This document shows positions 44,202 to 53,927 of a stretch of DNA of 64,000 nucleotides, piece after piece. How positions within the stretch are numbered: the first letter of the stretch is position 1; each line of letters opens with the position of its first letter. Below the pieces are notes generated by a model that was not told where the DNA came from, did no database searches, and saw nothing but the letters and a program-made list of their open reading frames with translations. The stretch is from positions 1 through 64,000 of the forward strand of contig NZ_MVIM01000009.1 of NCBI RefSeq assembly GCF_002086795.1. The letters run 5' to 3'. This DNA comes from Mycolicibacterium tusciae (GTDB lineage Bacteria; Actinomycetota; Actinomycetes; Mycobacteriales; Mycobacteriaceae). A program made the position numbers and the translations under genes.

Positions 44202-45101
44202 ATGTCCACGCGGATCGTGCATCACGGTGTGGTCGTAGGCGCTGACGGGTCTGGGTCCTCCCAGGGGGCGGTCCGCTGGGCCGCGCGTGAGGCAGTGATG
44301 CGCCATACCTGCCTGACGATCGTTCATATCGCCGACTCCATCTCGGTCCCGGCATCGACGTTGGCGTGGCCAGGCGGCCGCGTCCCTGACGAAGTGCTCG
44401 AGATTCAGGAGAGCGACGCCCGAAACGTCATCGCAGAAGCAATCTGCGCCGCGCAGGGTGCCGCTCCCGGCGAACGTCCCGACATTGACAGCGAGCTGCT
44501 TTTCGGAAAGCCTGTGCCGTCTCTCGTCGATCTCTCGAAGGACGCCCAGATGGTGGTGGTCGGCCGCCGCGGACGCACCGGACGACATCAGCGCCTGCTC
44601 GGGTCGGTCAGTTCTGGGTTGATCCACCACGCCCACTGTCCCGTCGCGGTCATCAACGACGAGGGTTCGTCGTTGTCACCGTCCTCGGCCCGACTACCGG
44701 TTCTGGTGGGCGTCGACGGTTCGCAGGCTTCGGAGTCGGCCTTGGCGATTGCGTTCGACGAAGCTTCCTGGAGGGCAGTGGATCTGGTCGCACTGCGCGT
44801 CCTGTGGAATGCCGACGTTTCCCCATTGAGGATGGAACGGTCGGATCTCCGACGTGTGGCTGAGAAGACCCTCGCCGAAACCCTTGCCGCATGGAAATGC
44901 CGGTACCCGGAGGTCAACGTGCGCGTAGTGGTCGAATTCGAGGACCCGGCGCGCCGTCTGCTCGAGCAGTCTGAAACAGCGCAACTTGCCGTGGTCGGCA
45001 ACCGCGGGCGTGGTGCGATCGCCGAGATGTTGCTCGGTTCGGTCAGCTCCGCCTTGGCGAAGGATGCACCGACCCCGGTCCTGGTCGCCCGTCAGCGCTG
45101 A
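44202..45101 (+). CDS. Universal stress protein, two domains, both ATP sites intact
   Basis: 299 aa. GRRGRTGRHQRLLGS and GNRGRGAIAEMLLGS are complete. It has its own tandem DosR promoter and is monocistronic: the next gene is convergent and separated by an imperfect hairpin. AGGGAGGA lies 4-5 nt before ATG. Confidence 0.91.
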   Translation: MSTRIVHHGVVVGADGSGSSQGAVRWAAREAVMRHTCLTIVHIADSISVPASTLAWPGGRVPDEVLEIQESDARNVIAEAICAAQGAAPGERPDIDSELLFGKPVPSLVDLSKDAQMVVVGRRGRTGRHQRLLGSVSSGLIHHAHCPVAVINDEGSSLSPSSARLPVLVGVDGSQASESALAIAFDEASWRAVDLVALRVLWNADVSPLRMERSDLRRVAEKTLAETLAAWKCRYPEVNVRVVVEFEDPARRLLEQSETAQLAVVGNRGRGAIAEMLLGSVSSALAKDAPTPVLVARQR

Positions 45102-45112
45102 GGCGAAGATAT

Positions 45113-45138
45113 GTCCGGCACACCGTTGTGGTGCGGAC
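45113..45138. terminator. Imperfect hairpin between convergent genes
   Basis: GTCCGGCACACC and GGTGCGGAC form an imperfect stem with one or two bulges. It lies 12 bp after one universal stress protein gene and 30 bp before the end of the convergent one, the position of a bidirectional terminator. Confidence 0.4.
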
Positions 45139-45167
45139 ACCCACACAACCCGACTGCTGCCACGATG

Positions 45168-46073
45168 TCAGTGTTCCTCAGGTGCGTTGTGGCACACCAT
45201 CACCGGTACCGGACAGTGGTGCAGCAGGTTGAGGCTGGTGGAGCCAAGGAGTGCACCCGCCAGGGCATTGCGACCTCGGTTGCCGACCACGACGAGTTGT
45301 GAATCCTGCACGTGGTGCATCAGGGCCTTGCCGGCACTCTCGGTCTCGACGTTGAGGGTCACCACGACGTTCGGATACAGCTCGGTCCATGGGTCGAGCA
45401 CGTTCAAGAGGCTCTGCCACCGTAGGGCTTCCAGAGCATCCCAGTCGACACCGTACGGGGTGATAGCGTCCACCGGGGGGCGGAACGTGGACCATGCGTG
45501 GACGGCGTTGAGCCCCAACCCGAATCGGTCTGCGAACTCGAAGGCGGCCCTGAATGCGTTCGCCCCGGTGTGCTCACAGTCGACGCCGAGCACGATGGGC
45601 TGGTCGGTTGGCACCGCATTGCTCCCGCGCCACGCGATCACAGGACAGGCTGAATGTGCCGAGACGGCCAGCGTTGTCGATCCGATCATGAGTGCCGCCG
45701 CTGGAGTCACATCCTCGGACCCGAGAACCACCAACCGCGCGTGATGGCTCCGCTCCGTCAGGAGAACGTCCGTGGGTTCGTCGGAAAGAATCGTGGTGAT
45801 GTTGAGCGAATTGAATTCGCCGCGAATCTCCTCCTCGACGGATTTGAGCATTGTTTCAGCGGACTCGCGCTGGGCGGTGACCGCCGCTGCCAACAGCGCT
45901 GCCGCGGCGTCGGTCAGTGGACGGCCCGTGGCGTGGCGCCCGTTGACGATCTCGAGAGGCGCGCCGAACTTCTCGGCCACCGCGGCTGCCCAGCGCGCTG
46001 CCCCTCTCGATGCAGTCGTGCCGTCCACACCGACGACGACGGACTCTGTGTCGGTGGGCATCTCGGACGTCAC
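45168..46073 (-). CDS. Universal stress protein, second-domain ATP site only
   Basis: 301 aa, paralogue of 39143-40078. The first domain reads GSEDVTPAAALMIGS (aspartate replaces the second glycine); the second is intact, GNRGRNALAGALLGS. Both paralogues share FADRFG and LNLLHH segments. GTG 46073 overlaps the stop of the upstream universal stress protein gene (GTGA); an ATG at 46061 is an alternative start. The pair (45168 and 46070) is expressed from the promoter near 47141. Confidence 0.88.
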   Translation of the reverse strand: MTSEMPTDTESVVVGVDGTTASRGAARWAAAVAEKFGAPLEIVNGRHATGRPLTDAAAALLAAAVTAQRESAETMLKSVEEEIRGEFNSLNITTILSDEPTDVLLTERSHHARLVVLGSEDVTPAAALMIGSTTLAVSAHSACPVIAWRGSNAVPTDQPIVLGVDCEHTGANAFRAAFEFADRFGLGLNAVHAWSTFRPPVDAITPYGVDWDALEALRWQSLLNVLDPWTELYPNVVVTLNVETESAGKALMHHVQDSQLVVVGNRGRNALAGALLGSTSLNLLHHCPVPVMVCHNAPEEH

Positions 46074-46954
46074 CGGGACCGGACGACGATCACCGGAGCG
46101 TGGGAGGCCTGGGCCACCTTCGCGCCGACGGAGCCCAGCATCATGCCGCTGAAGCCACCGCGCCCGTGGCTACCGATCACGACGAGCTGAGCCTTCTGCG
46201 ATTCGTCTACCAGCCAACGCGCAGGTTGATCGCAAACGATTCGGCGCTGGATACGGACGTCTGGATACTGCTCCTGCCAACCGGCGAGGCGTTCGCCCAG
46301 TATCTCGTGTCCTTCATCTTCGTACCGGCGCCAGTCCATTCCGAGGATGGGAAGCACACCCACGTCACTCCATGCGTGCAGCGCCACAAGATCCACGCCT
46401 CGCCGTGATGCCTCGTCGAATGCCAGTGCCGTGGCATCTTCCGAACTGGGCGATCCGTCGATGCCGAGCAAGACAGGCGAGTTGCCGTCGGACCCCTTGC
46501 CGTCGTCGGCATGGATGATCGCGACCGGACCATGCCCGTGGTGAACCAGACCGCTGCTGACTGAACCCAGGAAGGCGCGGCCGAGAGCGCCCATACCCCG
46601 GCTGCCGACGACGGTCATGTATGCGTCGCGCGACCCGATGACAAGTGCCGAAGGGGCGTCCGTATGTCTCGTCTCGGTGAGGACAGGTGGTGGCTGCGAC
46701 TCGCGCGCGCTCGCCTGAACAATCTTCTGCGCCTTCTCAATCACCTCACGGGCGCTTGCCTCTTGAGATTCGACGAAACTCGTCTCCAGATAAGCCACCG
46801 GCCAGCTGACGCGCACGGGCGGGATGGCATGCATCAGGGTGAGAGGTTGGTCGTGCAAGACGGCTTCTTCGGTGGCCCAGCGTATGGCGGCCTCGGACTC
46901 CGGCGATCCGTCAACGCCTACCAAGATCCCGTATTTCGCTTTGCCCTGCGACAT
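46070..46954 (-). CDS. Universal stress protein, two domains, both ATP sites intact
   Basis: 294 aa. GSRGMGALGRAFLGS and GSHGRGGFSGMMLGS are intact. It lies 12 bp after the stop codon of a 31-codon membrane-peptide frame and 4 bp overlap with the next gene, so the order peptide-USP-USP is a single operon. GACGGGA ahead of ATG serves as ribosome-binding site. Confidence 0.9.
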   Translation of the reverse strand: MSQGKAKYGILVGVDGSPESEAAIRWATEEAVLHDQPLTLMHAIPPVRVSWPVAYLETSFVESQEASAREVIEKAQKIVQASARESQPPPVLTETRHTDAPSALVIGSRDAYMTVVGSRGMGALGRAFLGSVSSGLVHHGHGPVAIIHADDGKGSDGNSPVLLGIDGSPSSEDATALAFDEASRRGVDLVALHAWSDVGVLPILGMDWRRYEDEGHEILGERLAGWQEQYPDVRIQRRIVCDQPARWLVDESQKAQLVVIGSHGRGGFSGMMLGSVGAKVAQASHAPVIVVRSR

Positions 46955-46966
46955 TTGAAGTCCCGT

Positions 46967-47062
46967 CTATTTCTTGGAGGAGCGACTGGTGATGTATGTG
47001 GTCACGATCGCCATCACGGCGATGATGACGGCGATCAGGACCAGTGCGGTCGGCCAGTCCAT
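46967..47062 (-). CDS. 31-residue single-span membrane peptide
   Basis: A small reading frame. It begins MDWPTALVLIAVIIAVM, continues with a hydrophobic stretch to about residue 24 and ends RSSKK, a positive tail expected in the cytoplasm. GAGGAGGG lies 5 nt before ATG 47062, one of the best ribosome-binding sites in the window, and a DosR-like promoter lies 40 bp further upstream. It is the first gene before two universal stress proteins. It could be a membrane regulator or stress-protein anchor; no family is recognised. Confidence 0.7.
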   Translation of the reverse strand: MDWPTALVLIAVIIAVMAIVTTYITSRSSKK

Positions 47063-47098
47063 GTGATCCCTCCTCAATGTTCGGACGTGTAGTGCTTG

Positions 47099-47141
47099 AC
47101 GCTACGTCCGGCGTGCTCGCGTCAGCAGGGTCGTTGGTCCC
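47099..47141 (-). promoter_or_regulatory. DosR-like promoter for peptide-USP-USP operon
   Basis: GGGACCAACGACCC (minus strand, 47128-47141) is followed 37 nt from its first base by TAGCGT (47099-47104). This is the clearest example of the shared promoter layout. The membrane peptide starts at 47062. Confidence 0.75.
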
Positions 47142-47181
47142 CTCGCCGAGTGCCGGAGTGCCTCCGCGACACGGCCCGCGT

Positions 47182-47439
47182 TCAGCTCTGCTGGAACGTG
47201 CGGGCTTCGACGTAACGCACCACGTCTGACAGGGTGCGAAGTGACGCATAGTCACTCTCCGCGACGTCTACATTCAGTCGTTTGTGCACGCCGACAAGGA
47301 AGTTCAGCCAGTCCATCGAGTCGAGATCGACCTGGTCGCGCAGCAGCGCATCGTCCGTGATGTCGTCGGCCTCGACCTCGGGGGCGATCGTCGTCAACAC
47401 CGACAGGATCTCCCCGCGAACATCATTGTCGATAGTCAT
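47182..47439 (-). CDS. Acyl carrier protein
   Basis: 85 aa, acidic and helical, with DLDSMDWLNFL around Ser41, the phosphopantetheine site (DSL/DSM motif). Final gene of the minus-strand acs-pdh operon, 6 bp after the E2 stop. A stand-alone carrier next to pyruvate dehydrogenase E2 and acetyl-CoA synthetase is unusual. It may accept acyl groups made by these enzymes, or feed a fatty-acid or polyketide route. A few codons earlier in frame do not alter the domain. Confidence 0.9.
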   Translation of the reverse strand: MTIDNDVRGEILSVLTTIAPEVEADDITDDALLRDQVDLDSMDWLNFLVGVHKRLNVDVAESDYASLRTLSDVVRYVEARTFQQS

Positions 47440-47445
47440 GGGTGC

Positions 47446-48702
47446 TCACCTCTCCAATAAGTCCGGCTGTTGCAGTAATTCGTTGATCGCGGCGAGGAAC
47501 AGCGCCCCGCGGTGCCCATCACTGGCTCGGTGATCAGCCGCCAAGGTGACGTGCACGGTCGTGGCGATGCGGATGCCGCCGTCGATCGCCACCACCCGTT
47601 GCGCCGGCTTGCCGAATCCCACCAGCGCGACCTGCGGCGGGTAGATCACCCCGAATACCGCCGCGACTCCCTGGTCGCCGAGGTTGGTCACGGTGATGGT
47701 CGGATCGGACATCTCCGAACTGCGCAACGAGAACGTCCTGGCGCGGGCCACCAGATCTGTGAGGTCGGCCATCAGCTCGTCGACCTTACGGTCGGCGACG
47801 TCGTGGATCGCCGGGGCCACCAGACCACCGCCCCGCAGCGAAATCGCCACACCGACATGAACATTCGGCGCGGATTCGAAAGTCTCATCTCGCCAGAATC
47901 CGCTGAATTCGCCGAACCGTTGCGCTGCCAGCGCGACTGCCTTGAGCTGCAGCACGGCAGGCAGCACCCGCTCGGTGATGGGGCGCTGCGCGTTTCGGTC
48001 AGCCAGCCAGTCCAACGCCGGGTCCATCAGGATTTCGTCGGCAAGGTAATAATGCGGAATCTCCCGTTTAGACCGGCTCATCGCCGCCGCGATGGACCTG
48101 CGCATCTCGGTGCCGCGTTTGGCTGCAAGCTCTTTCGGCGACAGCGATGCCGTCGGTGTCACGACGGGCTTCGGCGCTTCGGGTCTGGCTGACTCGATGT
48201 GGGCTGCGGCGTGTTCGACGTCGTTGATGGTGACGGCCCCTTGCGGGCCGGTGCCGGTTACGTGATCGACGTCGACGCCTAGCGATGCCGCGAGGCGATG
48301 GGCCGCGGGCGAGACCCAGCGGCGACGATGCTCGAAGGGTGGCGCCGGCGAGGGCACGGGAGCCACCGGGGCGACCGGCTCGAGGATGGGTTCGACGGGC
48401 GCTGTCGGCGTGACTGGTTCGGCAACCGTTGTCACAGCAGGGGGCGGTGTCTGTTCCACGGAATCGCCAGGGGCCACCAACCGCGCCAACGGTGTTCCGA
48501 CCTGGACGGTTTGGCCGATGGGCACCAGCAGCTCTGCGACGGTGCCCTCCTGCCAGCACTCCACCTCGACCGCGGCTTTGGTGGTCTCGACCACTGCGAC
48601 CACCTGGCCACGGGTGATGGAGTCGCCCGGTTTGACGAGCCACTCGTTGAGAGTCCCCTCGTCCATGTCCGAGCCGAGGGCCGGCATCGTGAACTCGATC
48701 AT
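47446..48702 (-). CDS. pdhC: Dihydrolipoamide acyltransferase (E2 of pyruvate dehydrogenase-type complex)
   Basis: 418 aa. The lipoyl domain (residues 1-77) carries the lipoate-accepting Lys42 in [11 protein letters not shown] linker rich in Pro/Val precedes the E1/E3-binding domain ([37 protein letters not shown]). The catalytic domain ends in [20 protein letters not shown], holding the His and Asp of HxxxDG. ATG 48702 overlaps the E1-beta stop (ATGA). It accepts the acetyl group from E1 and passes it to CoA. No E3 gene is nearby. Confidence 0.92.
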   Translation of the reverse strand: MIEFTMPALGSDMDEGTLNEWLVKPGDSITRGQVVAVVETTKAAVEVECWQEGTVAELLVPIGQTVQVGTPLARLVAPGDSVEQTPPPAVTTVAEPVTPTAPVEPILEPVAPVAPVPSPAPPFEHRRRWVSPAAHRLAASLGVDVDHVTGTGPQGAVTINDVEHAAAHIESARPEAPKPVVTPTASLSPKELAAKRGTEMRRSIAAAMSRSKREIPHYYLADEILMDPALDWLADRNAQRPITERVLPAVLQLKAVALAAQRFGEFSGFWRDETFESAPNVHVGVAISLRGGGLVAPAIHDVADRKVDELMADLTDLVARARTFSLRSSEMSDPTITVTNLGDQGVAAVFGVIYPPQVALVGFGKPAQRVVAIDGGIRIATTVHVTLAADHRASDGHRGALFLAAINELLQQPDLLER

Positions 48703-49679
48703 GAGGACTGGCCGAACAGAGATTTCACTGCCGAGACGATCTTGTCCTTCTGCGGCAACGCTGCCTCTTCGAGATGCTTGGGGTAGGGAATGGGCACTTC
48801 CTCGGTACATACGCGAGTGATCGGCGCGTCGAGGTCGTAGAACGCGTTCTCCACGATGCGTGCGCTGATCTCACCGGCCAGGCTCCCGGTGCGCCACGCT
48901 TCGTCGACCACGACGACTTTGTGAGTCCCGCGTACCGAGGTGAGGATGGTGTCGTCGTCGAGCGGGCGCAGCACCCGCAAATCGATCACTTCACAGTCGA
49001 TTCCGGCGAGGGACAGTTCGTCGGCGGCGTCGAGCGCCTTCGGCAGGCAGCCGCCGTACGCGATCACCGTGACGTCTTTACCGGCCCGCCGAACCACGGC
49101 CCGGTCGATGTCGGTCGGCGTAAGGGCGTCGATGTCTATCGAGGTGTTGTACAACTGCACGTGCTCGAAGATGATCACGGGGTCGGGGTCGGCCAGCGCG
49201 GTGGGCAGCATTCCGTACGCGTCGGCCACCGTCGCCGGGGCTACCACCTTGATTCCGGGGATGTGGGCGTACCAGCCCTCCAGGCTGTGGGAGTGCTGCG
49301 CGGCCAGCTGGCGTCCCGCTCCTGTCGCCATCCGGACCACCAGCGGTACCGAGAACTGGCCGCCGGACATATGCCGCAGCGCCGCAGCGGTATTCACGAT
49401 CTGATCCAGGGCCAGCAGACTGAAGTTGACCGTCATCACCTCGACGATCGGGCGCAATCCGCCCAGTGCGGCACCGATTCCGATACCCACGAAGCCGAGC
49501 TCCGACAGCGGGGTGTCTCGCACCCGCTCCGGCCCGAACTCCTCCAACAGGCCCTTGGACACCGCGTAGGTGCCTCCGTAGGCGCCGACATCCTCGCCCA
49601 TCAGCACCACCCGCGGATCGGCGAGCATCGCGTCACGAATCGAATCGTGCACAGCGGTGCGGTATGCCGTTTTGCTCAT
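48699..49679 (-). CDS. pdhB: Pyruvate dehydrogenase E1 component, beta subunit
   Basis: 326 aa. It has the transketolase-type fold: [11 protein letters not shown] near the N terminus, [25 protein letters not shown] and the C-terminal [17 protein letters not shown]. It forms the alpha2-beta2 E1 with the preceding subunit, completing the thiamine-diphosphate site. Overlaps the E1-alpha stop by 4 bp and the E2 start by 4 bp. Confidence 0.93.
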   Translation of the reverse strand: MSKTAYRTAVHDSIRDAMLADPRVVLMGEDVGAYGGTYAVSKGLLEEFGPERVRDTPLSELGFVGIGIGAALGGLRPIVEVMTVNFSLLALDQIVNTAAALRHMSGGQFSVPLVVRMATGAGRQLAAQHSHSLEGWYAHIPGIKVVAPATVADAYGMLPTALADPDPVIIFEHVQLYNTSIDIDALTPTDIDRAVVRRAGKDVTVIAYGGCLPKALDAADELSLAGIDCEVIDLRVLRPLDDDTILTSVRGTHKVVVVDEAWRTGSLAGEISARIVENAFYDLDAPITRVCTEEVPIPYPKHLEEAALPQKDKIVSAVKSLFGQSS

Positions 49680-50656
49680 CGGAGCGCCTCCGCCGTCGCA
49701 GGTGTCATCACGTCACGGCTGAGATCCTTCACGGGCTCCCAGGTTCCGGCCTCGGCGTAGGCCACCGCCTCGCCCACTTCCTCTTCGGCGGAGCGGCGGA
49801 TCGCGGCGATGTCATCGTCGGTGAGCGCACCGTCGGCCAGGCACCGCTCGGTGAAGGTGCGGATCGGGTCACGCTCCTTCCAGTGTTCGACTTCGGCCTT
49901 GCCCCGGTACAACTCGGGGTCGAACATCGAATGCGGGCGGAACCGATAGGTGCGGAACTCCAGGAAGAACGGACCGCCACCGTTGCGGACGTGGTACACG
50001 GCCTCCTGGGCGGCGGTATGGCAAGCCAGCACGTCCATGCCGTCGACCGCCAGCGCCGGTATCCGGTAGGACGACGCCTTCGCGGTCATGTCCGTCTGCG
50101 ACTGCTCCACCGCGATGGCCGTCCCCATCGCATAGAAGTTGTTCTCGCAGCAGAACAGCACCGGCAACTGCCAGAGTTCGGCGAGGTTCAGCGACTCGTG
50201 AAAGGCGCCTTCGGCGACCGCACCTTCGCCGAAGTAGCAGGCGGTAACCCGTGGCTTGCCCAGCTGCTTATCGGCCAGCGCGAGACCTACCGCCAGCGGG
50301 AGGCCGCTGCCGACAATCGCGTTGCCGCCGTAGAAGCGGGTACGCGCGTCGAACAGGTGCATCGAGCCGCCGCGACCGCGGGAGCATCCCTCCTGCTTGC
50401 CGAACATCTCGGCCATGATTCTGGTCATCGGGACCCCCCGGAGCAGGGCGTGCGCATGATCGCGGTAGGTGGCCACCACCGCATCCTCGGCTTCCAGCAT
50501 CCGCAGCGACCCGGCGGCCACTGCCTCCTCACCGACGTAAAGGTGGAGGAATCCGCGGATCTTGGCCGCGCTGTAGAGCTCAGCGCACTTCTCTTCCATC
50601 AGGCGCACCCGCACCATGTCCGACAGCAGCGCTGTCGCCGTGTCATGGTCGATCAC
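49676..50656 (-). CDS. pdhA: Pyruvate dehydrogenase E1 component, alpha subunit
   Basis: 326 aa. The thiamine-diphosphate motif appears as [32 protein letters not shown] (GDG variant GEG ... NN). [12 protein letters not shown] and SMHLFD are the usual E1-alpha features. Its substrate could be pyruvate, acetoin or a branched 2-oxo acid; the neighbouring acetyl-CoA synthetase favours pyruvate or acetoin. Overlaps the acetyl-CoA synthetase gene by 4 bp. Confidence 0.92.
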   Translation of the reverse strand: MIDHDTATALLSDMVRVRLMEEKCAELYSAAKIRGFLHLYVGEEAVAAGSLRMLEAEDAVVATYRDHAHALLRGVPMTRIMAEMFGKQEGCSRGRGGSMHLFDARTRFYGGNAIVGSGLPLAVGLALADKQLGKPRVTACYFGEGAVAEGAFHESLNLAELWQLPVLFCCENNFYAMGTAIAVEQSQTDMTAKASSYRIPALAVDGMDVLACHTAAQEAVYHVRNGGGPFFLEFRTYRFRPHSMFDPELYRGKAEVEHWKERDPIRTFTERCLADGALTDDDIAAIRRSAEEEVGEAVAYAEAGTWEPVKDLSRDVMTPATAEALR

Positions 50657-52434
50657 GATGACACCTCCTGACGTTGTACGACCGGTGCTTCGACGGTCGA
50701 TGTGTCACCTTCGGGCAGCCCGAGTTCGCGGGCTTTGAGTAGGCGCCGCATGATCTTGCCGCTACGGGTATGCGGCAATGCGTCGACGAACTCAATCTCC
50801 TTGGGCGCCACCGCTGCTCCCAGCCGCTTGCGCGCGTGGCCCAACACTTCGAGCCGTAGCGTCTCGTCTGCGGTGAACCCGTCCTTGAGGGTGACGAACG
50901 CCTTCACCAGCTCGCCGACTGTCGGGTCGGGCTTCCCGATCACAGCGGCCTCGGCCACCGCGGGGTGATCGGTCAGCGCGTTCTCCACCTCGAACGGCCC
51001 GATCAGGTGTCCGGCGGACTTGATCACGTCGTCGGCGCGGCCCACGAACCAGAAGTAGCCGTCGGCGTCGCGCTTGACCAGATCCCCGCTCAGGTAAAGG
51101 TCACCGACAAAGCACTTGCGGTAGCGCTCTTCCTGATTGAGGTAGGCACGGAACATCGAAGGCCATCCCGGTTTGAGCGCTAACTCGCCCTCGACGTCGG
51201 GCTCCTCGATCACCGAGACAGTGCCGTCGTCGTCGTGACTGACCACGTATGCGTCGACGCCTGGCAATGGCCGCCCCATCGAGCCCGGTTTGATGTCGAA
51301 GGCCGGGGTGTTGGCGATCATGATGCCGCCCGTCTCGGTCTGCCACCAGTTGTCGTGAATCGGTAAGCCCAGTACGCGTTTTCCCCACCAGACCGCCTCG
51401 GCGTTGAGCGGCTCGCCGACGCTGGCGATGAACCGCAGGTGCGGAAAGCGGTACCGTTGCGCCACTTCCGGCCCAGCCTTGATCAGCATCCTGATCGCGG
51501 TGGGGGCGGTGTACCACACCGTGACGCCTTCGTCCTGCAGGATCCGGTACCAGCGTTCGGCGTCGAACTCGGCTTCGTCGATGATCGAGGTGATCCCGTG
51601 CAGAAGTGGGGCGATGATGCCGTAGGACGTGCCGGTGACCCAGCCGGGATCGGCGGTACACCAGTAGATGTCGTTGGGATGAATATCCAACGCGTAGAGG
51701 CCGGTGAGGTAATGCATGGTGACTGCGCCGTGCACGTGCCGTGCGCCCTTGGGCGTGCCGGTGGTGCCGCTGGTGAAGTGCAGCAGCGACGGGTCATCAG
51801 CGGTGGTCGCCTCGATCGGAGCGTCTTCGGAGGCCTCGGCCATCAGCTGCGCCAGGTTCAGCGTGCCGGGCTCGTCGCCATCGACAAGTAACACGTGGCG
51901 TACCGATGTCAGCTCGTCGCGCACCTTGGCGATCTTGCGCTTGTACAGCGCCTTCGTCGTCACCAGTACGGTCGCCTCGCCGATGGCGACGCGGGTGGCG
52001 ATGGGTTCGGGACCGAACGCCGAAAACAGCGGCGACACCACACTGCCGTTGCGCAGCGCACCCAGCATCGCGACATACAGCTCGGGGATACGTCCCATGA
52101 TCAGAAAGACCCGGTCGCCCTTGCCCACGCCAAGCCCGCGCAGCACATTGGTGAAGCGGCGGGTGCGGCGGCCCAGTTCGGCGTAGCTCAGGTCATTGGT
52201 GACCAACTCGCCATCCGACCCGGTGTCGGTGATGAACCGCAGCGCGGTGCGATCCGCGTCGGGACCGTCGGCGTGCCGGTCCACCGCCGCATACGCGATG
52301 TTGCAGCCGCCGGAGGGCATACCGGCGCACGGGTCCGGGACCATCGACCAATCGAACGTCGCGCGCGTCTGCGCGTAGTCGGCGAAGTTCGGGGCGACTT
52401 TCCAGTCCTCGGCAGCCTTGCGAATGATCGTCAC
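50653..52434 (-). CDS. acsA: Acetyl-CoA synthetase
   Basis: 593 aa AMP-forming enzyme that makes acetyl-CoA from acetate. [18 protein letters not shown] is the phosphate loop, WWQTETGG the substrate-binding motif, [27 protein letters not shown] the hinge and [11 protein letters not shown] the C-terminal region with the regulatory lysine. Together with pyruvate dehydrogenase it makes acetyl-CoA from either acetate or pyruvate. The start codon overlaps the stop of the 88-aa gene before it (ATGA). Confidence 0.92.
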   Translation of the reverse strand: MTIIRKAAEDWKVAPNFADYAQTRATFDWSMVPDPCAGMPSGGCNIAYAAVDRHADGPDADRTALRFITDTGSDGELVTNDLSYAELGRRTRRFTNVLRGLGVGKGDRVFLIMGRIPELYVAMLGALRNGSVVSPLFSAFGPEPIATRVAIGEATVLVTTKALYKRKIAKVRDELTSVRHVLLVDGDEPGTLNLAQLMAEASEDAPIEATTADDPSLLHFTSGTTGTPKGARHVHGAVTMHYLTGLYALDIHPNDIYWCTADPGWVTGTSYGIIAPLLHGITSIIDEAEFDAERWYRILQDEGVTVWYTAPTAIRMLIKAGPEVAQRYRFPHLRFIASVGEPLNAEAVWWGKRVLGLPIHDNWWQTETGGIMIANTPAFDIKPGSMGRPLPGVDAYVVSHDDDGTVSVIEEPDVEGELALKPGWPSMFRAYLNQEERYRKCFVGDLYLSGDLVKRDADGYFWFVGRADDVIKSAGHLIGPFEVENALTDHPAVAEAAVIGKPDPTVGELVKAFVTLKDGFTADETLRLEVLGHARKRLGAAVAPKEIEFVDALPHTRSGKIMRRLLKARELGLPEGDTSTVEAPVVQRQEVSS

Positions 52435-52697
52435 GGCAGGTCCGATGAGCCCGGTGCCGGAAGGACACCGTCGCGGACGGCCGGTCCGATGTTGGCCATC
52501 ACGCGTTCCAGCAGGAGGTTGTAGGAGTAGCCGTCGGTGAGGAACGCAGAGGCCTCGTAATGCCGAAGATAGGCTTCGATCCGTCGGTCGATCGGCCAGT
52601 CGGAATAGATCTGACTGGCGAACTCGGATCGCAGGAACCGACGAGCGACGGCGTCGAGATTCTCGGAAGTCCGCTCGGCGGGCTCGGTCGGCGTCAT
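52431..52697 (-). CDS. Small conserved-looking protein, first gene of acs-pdh operon
   Basis: 88 aa, function unknown. It is rich in aromatic residues ([44 protein letters not shown]) and probably helical, with no cysteine. ATG 52697 follows CGGAGG by 7 nt; the upstream ATG at 52703 is directly next to the ribosome-binding site and so unlikely. Its stop codon overlaps the acetyl-CoA synthetase start, so it is tightly coupled and may regulate that enzyme or the complex. Confidence 0.75.
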   Translation of the reverse strand: MTPTEPAERTSENLDAVARRFLRSEFASQIYSDWPIDRRIEAYLRHYEASAFLTDGYSYNLLLERVMANIGPAVRDGVLPAPGSSDLP

Positions 52698-52800
52698 GTG
52701 CATCCTCCGGTCATGTTGCGCGTCCTCATCTTTTTCGAGCCGCCTTGGCGGCACTAGAGACGAAAGTCACCAACGCCGCGTCGGTTTCGCCTGCCGACGG

Positions 52801-52897
52801 ACCGTTCCGCACGCGCGAGCGGCAGTTCATATGTCATAAGTCCTCGCGCTATTGGTCCGATCGGCCCTTTCAGCCAGGTGAGGTGGGAGACGAATAT
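52801..52897. promoter_or_regulatory. Weak divergent DosR-like promoter pair (acs-pdh and Ddn-like gene)
   Basis: Two degenerate boxes at 52831-52844 (ATGTCATAAGTCCT) and 52854-52867 (GGTCCGATCGGCCC) start 23 bp apart. Leftward AACGGT (52801-52806) begins 38 nt away; rightward GAATAT (52892-52897) begins 38 nt away and lies 7 nt before ATG 52904. The boxes are poor matches and the case rests on spacing. Confidence 0.4.
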
Positions 52898-52903
52898 CGA
52901 GAC

Positions 52904-53308
52904 ATGCTTACCGAAACGCCGGCCATCAGGGGCGTAGTGCGCCGCTTCAACAAGCACGTGCTGAATCCAGCGATGATGTACCTGGCAGGCCGCAGGCATT
53001 GGTATGCCGCGGTCATGCGGCACACCGGGCGTCGGTCGGGGCGGCACTACGCGACACCGGTGGTGGCCGACCGGGTGGCGAATGGATTCATCGTGCCTCT
53101 GCCATACGGAACAGATGTCGACTGGTTGCGCAATGTGCAGGCCTCCGGGGCGGCCGCCGTCTCAGTAGGCGGCCACACCTATGACGTCGTCGAACCCGAA
53201 ATCATCGACTCGGCAACGGCATGTCCTCAACTGTCGCCGGGCCGTCAACGAGTCTTCCAGGCCTTCGGCGTCAAGAAATTCGTCAAACTGAAAACCGACA
53301 GGAGCTGA
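52904..53308 (+). CDS. Deazaflavin-dependent nitroreductase-family protein (Ddn-like)
   Basis: 134 aa. The split-barrel F420-binding family is shown by HTGRRSGRHYATPVVADRVANGFIVPLPYGTDVDWLRNVQASG. Members use coenzyme F420 to reduce quinones or nitro-drugs. ATG 52904 is supported by the GAATAT hexamer 7 nt upstream; a longer frame to 52745 overlaps the acs promoter region and lacks family residues. It runs 4 bp into the next gene, so both are co-transcribed. Confidence 0.83.
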   Translation: MLTETPAIRGVVRRFNKHVLNPAMMYLAGRRHWYAAVMRHTGRRSGRHYATPVVADRVANGFIVPLPYGTDVDWLRNVQASGAAAVSVGGHTYDVVEPEIIDSATACPQLSPGRQRVFQAFGVKKFVKLKTDRS

Positions 53309-53312
53309 CATC

Positions 53313-53915
53313 GTGGTCGAATGTCCTCAGGGTCACCCCAACCCGGCCGGGTGGCAGTTGTGCGGAGAATGCGGTAGCCCGATCGAGGTGACGCCGGATC
53401 CTTCCCGTGACGTCTGGTATCGGGCCAAATGGGCGATCGCAGGAGCCAGTGTTCTTGCAGTCATTGCGATCTCGGCTGCGATCATCGCTTTCATGGCCAC
53501 GGGTGGCGATCGGCAAGCCGGTCCTCCAGCTGAGGCATCAGCCGATAAGGCGACCATTCTGGAATGGTGGTCGCAGGCACGTGCACCCTTCGCCGATCTA
53601 CAGCGGTCGCTTACCGATGCGCGACGTGCGCTGGCTACTGTCGACCGCACGGCGATGGATGAGGCATGTCGGCAGATGCATGACACTGCGGCGGTCGACC
53701 TTCGGGCACATCTGCCGGCGCCAACCCCAGACCTGGCCAGCGAACTGGAGGCCGCGACCGAGGACGCCCATGCGGCCGCCCACATGTGCCTGTCGGTGTT
53801 GGCCAGATCTACGAACAGTTATGACGGCGAGTTCCCCGTCGACGTCGAGCAGGCAGAGGAGCACCTCCTAGCAGCGCAGGAGCTGGTGCGCCAGGCGCTG
53901 GTCGGAGCACCGTAG
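53313..53915 (+). CDS. Zinc-ribbon membrane protein
   Basis: 200 aa. Residues 1-24 (CPQGHPNPAGWQLCGECG) form a zinc ribbon, residues about 39-61 a membrane helix (WAIAGASVLAVIAISAAIIAFMA) and the rest a helical outside domain with two cysteines. The ribbon faces the cytoplasm if the helix is inserted N-in. Function unknown. GTG 53313 follows AGGAG with normal spacing and lies 4 bp after the Ddn-like stop. Confidence 0.78.
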   Translation: MVECPQGHPNPAGWQLCGECGSPIEVTPDPSRDVWYRAKWAIAGASVLAVIAISAAIIAFMATGGDRQAGPPAEASADKATILEWWSQARAPFADLQRSLTDARRALATVDRTAMDEACRQMHDTAAVDLRAHLPAPTPDLASELEAATEDAHAAAHMCLSVLARSTNSYDGEFPVDVEQAEEHLLAAQELVRQALVGAP

Positions 53916-53927
53916 CCGCCGCGATCG

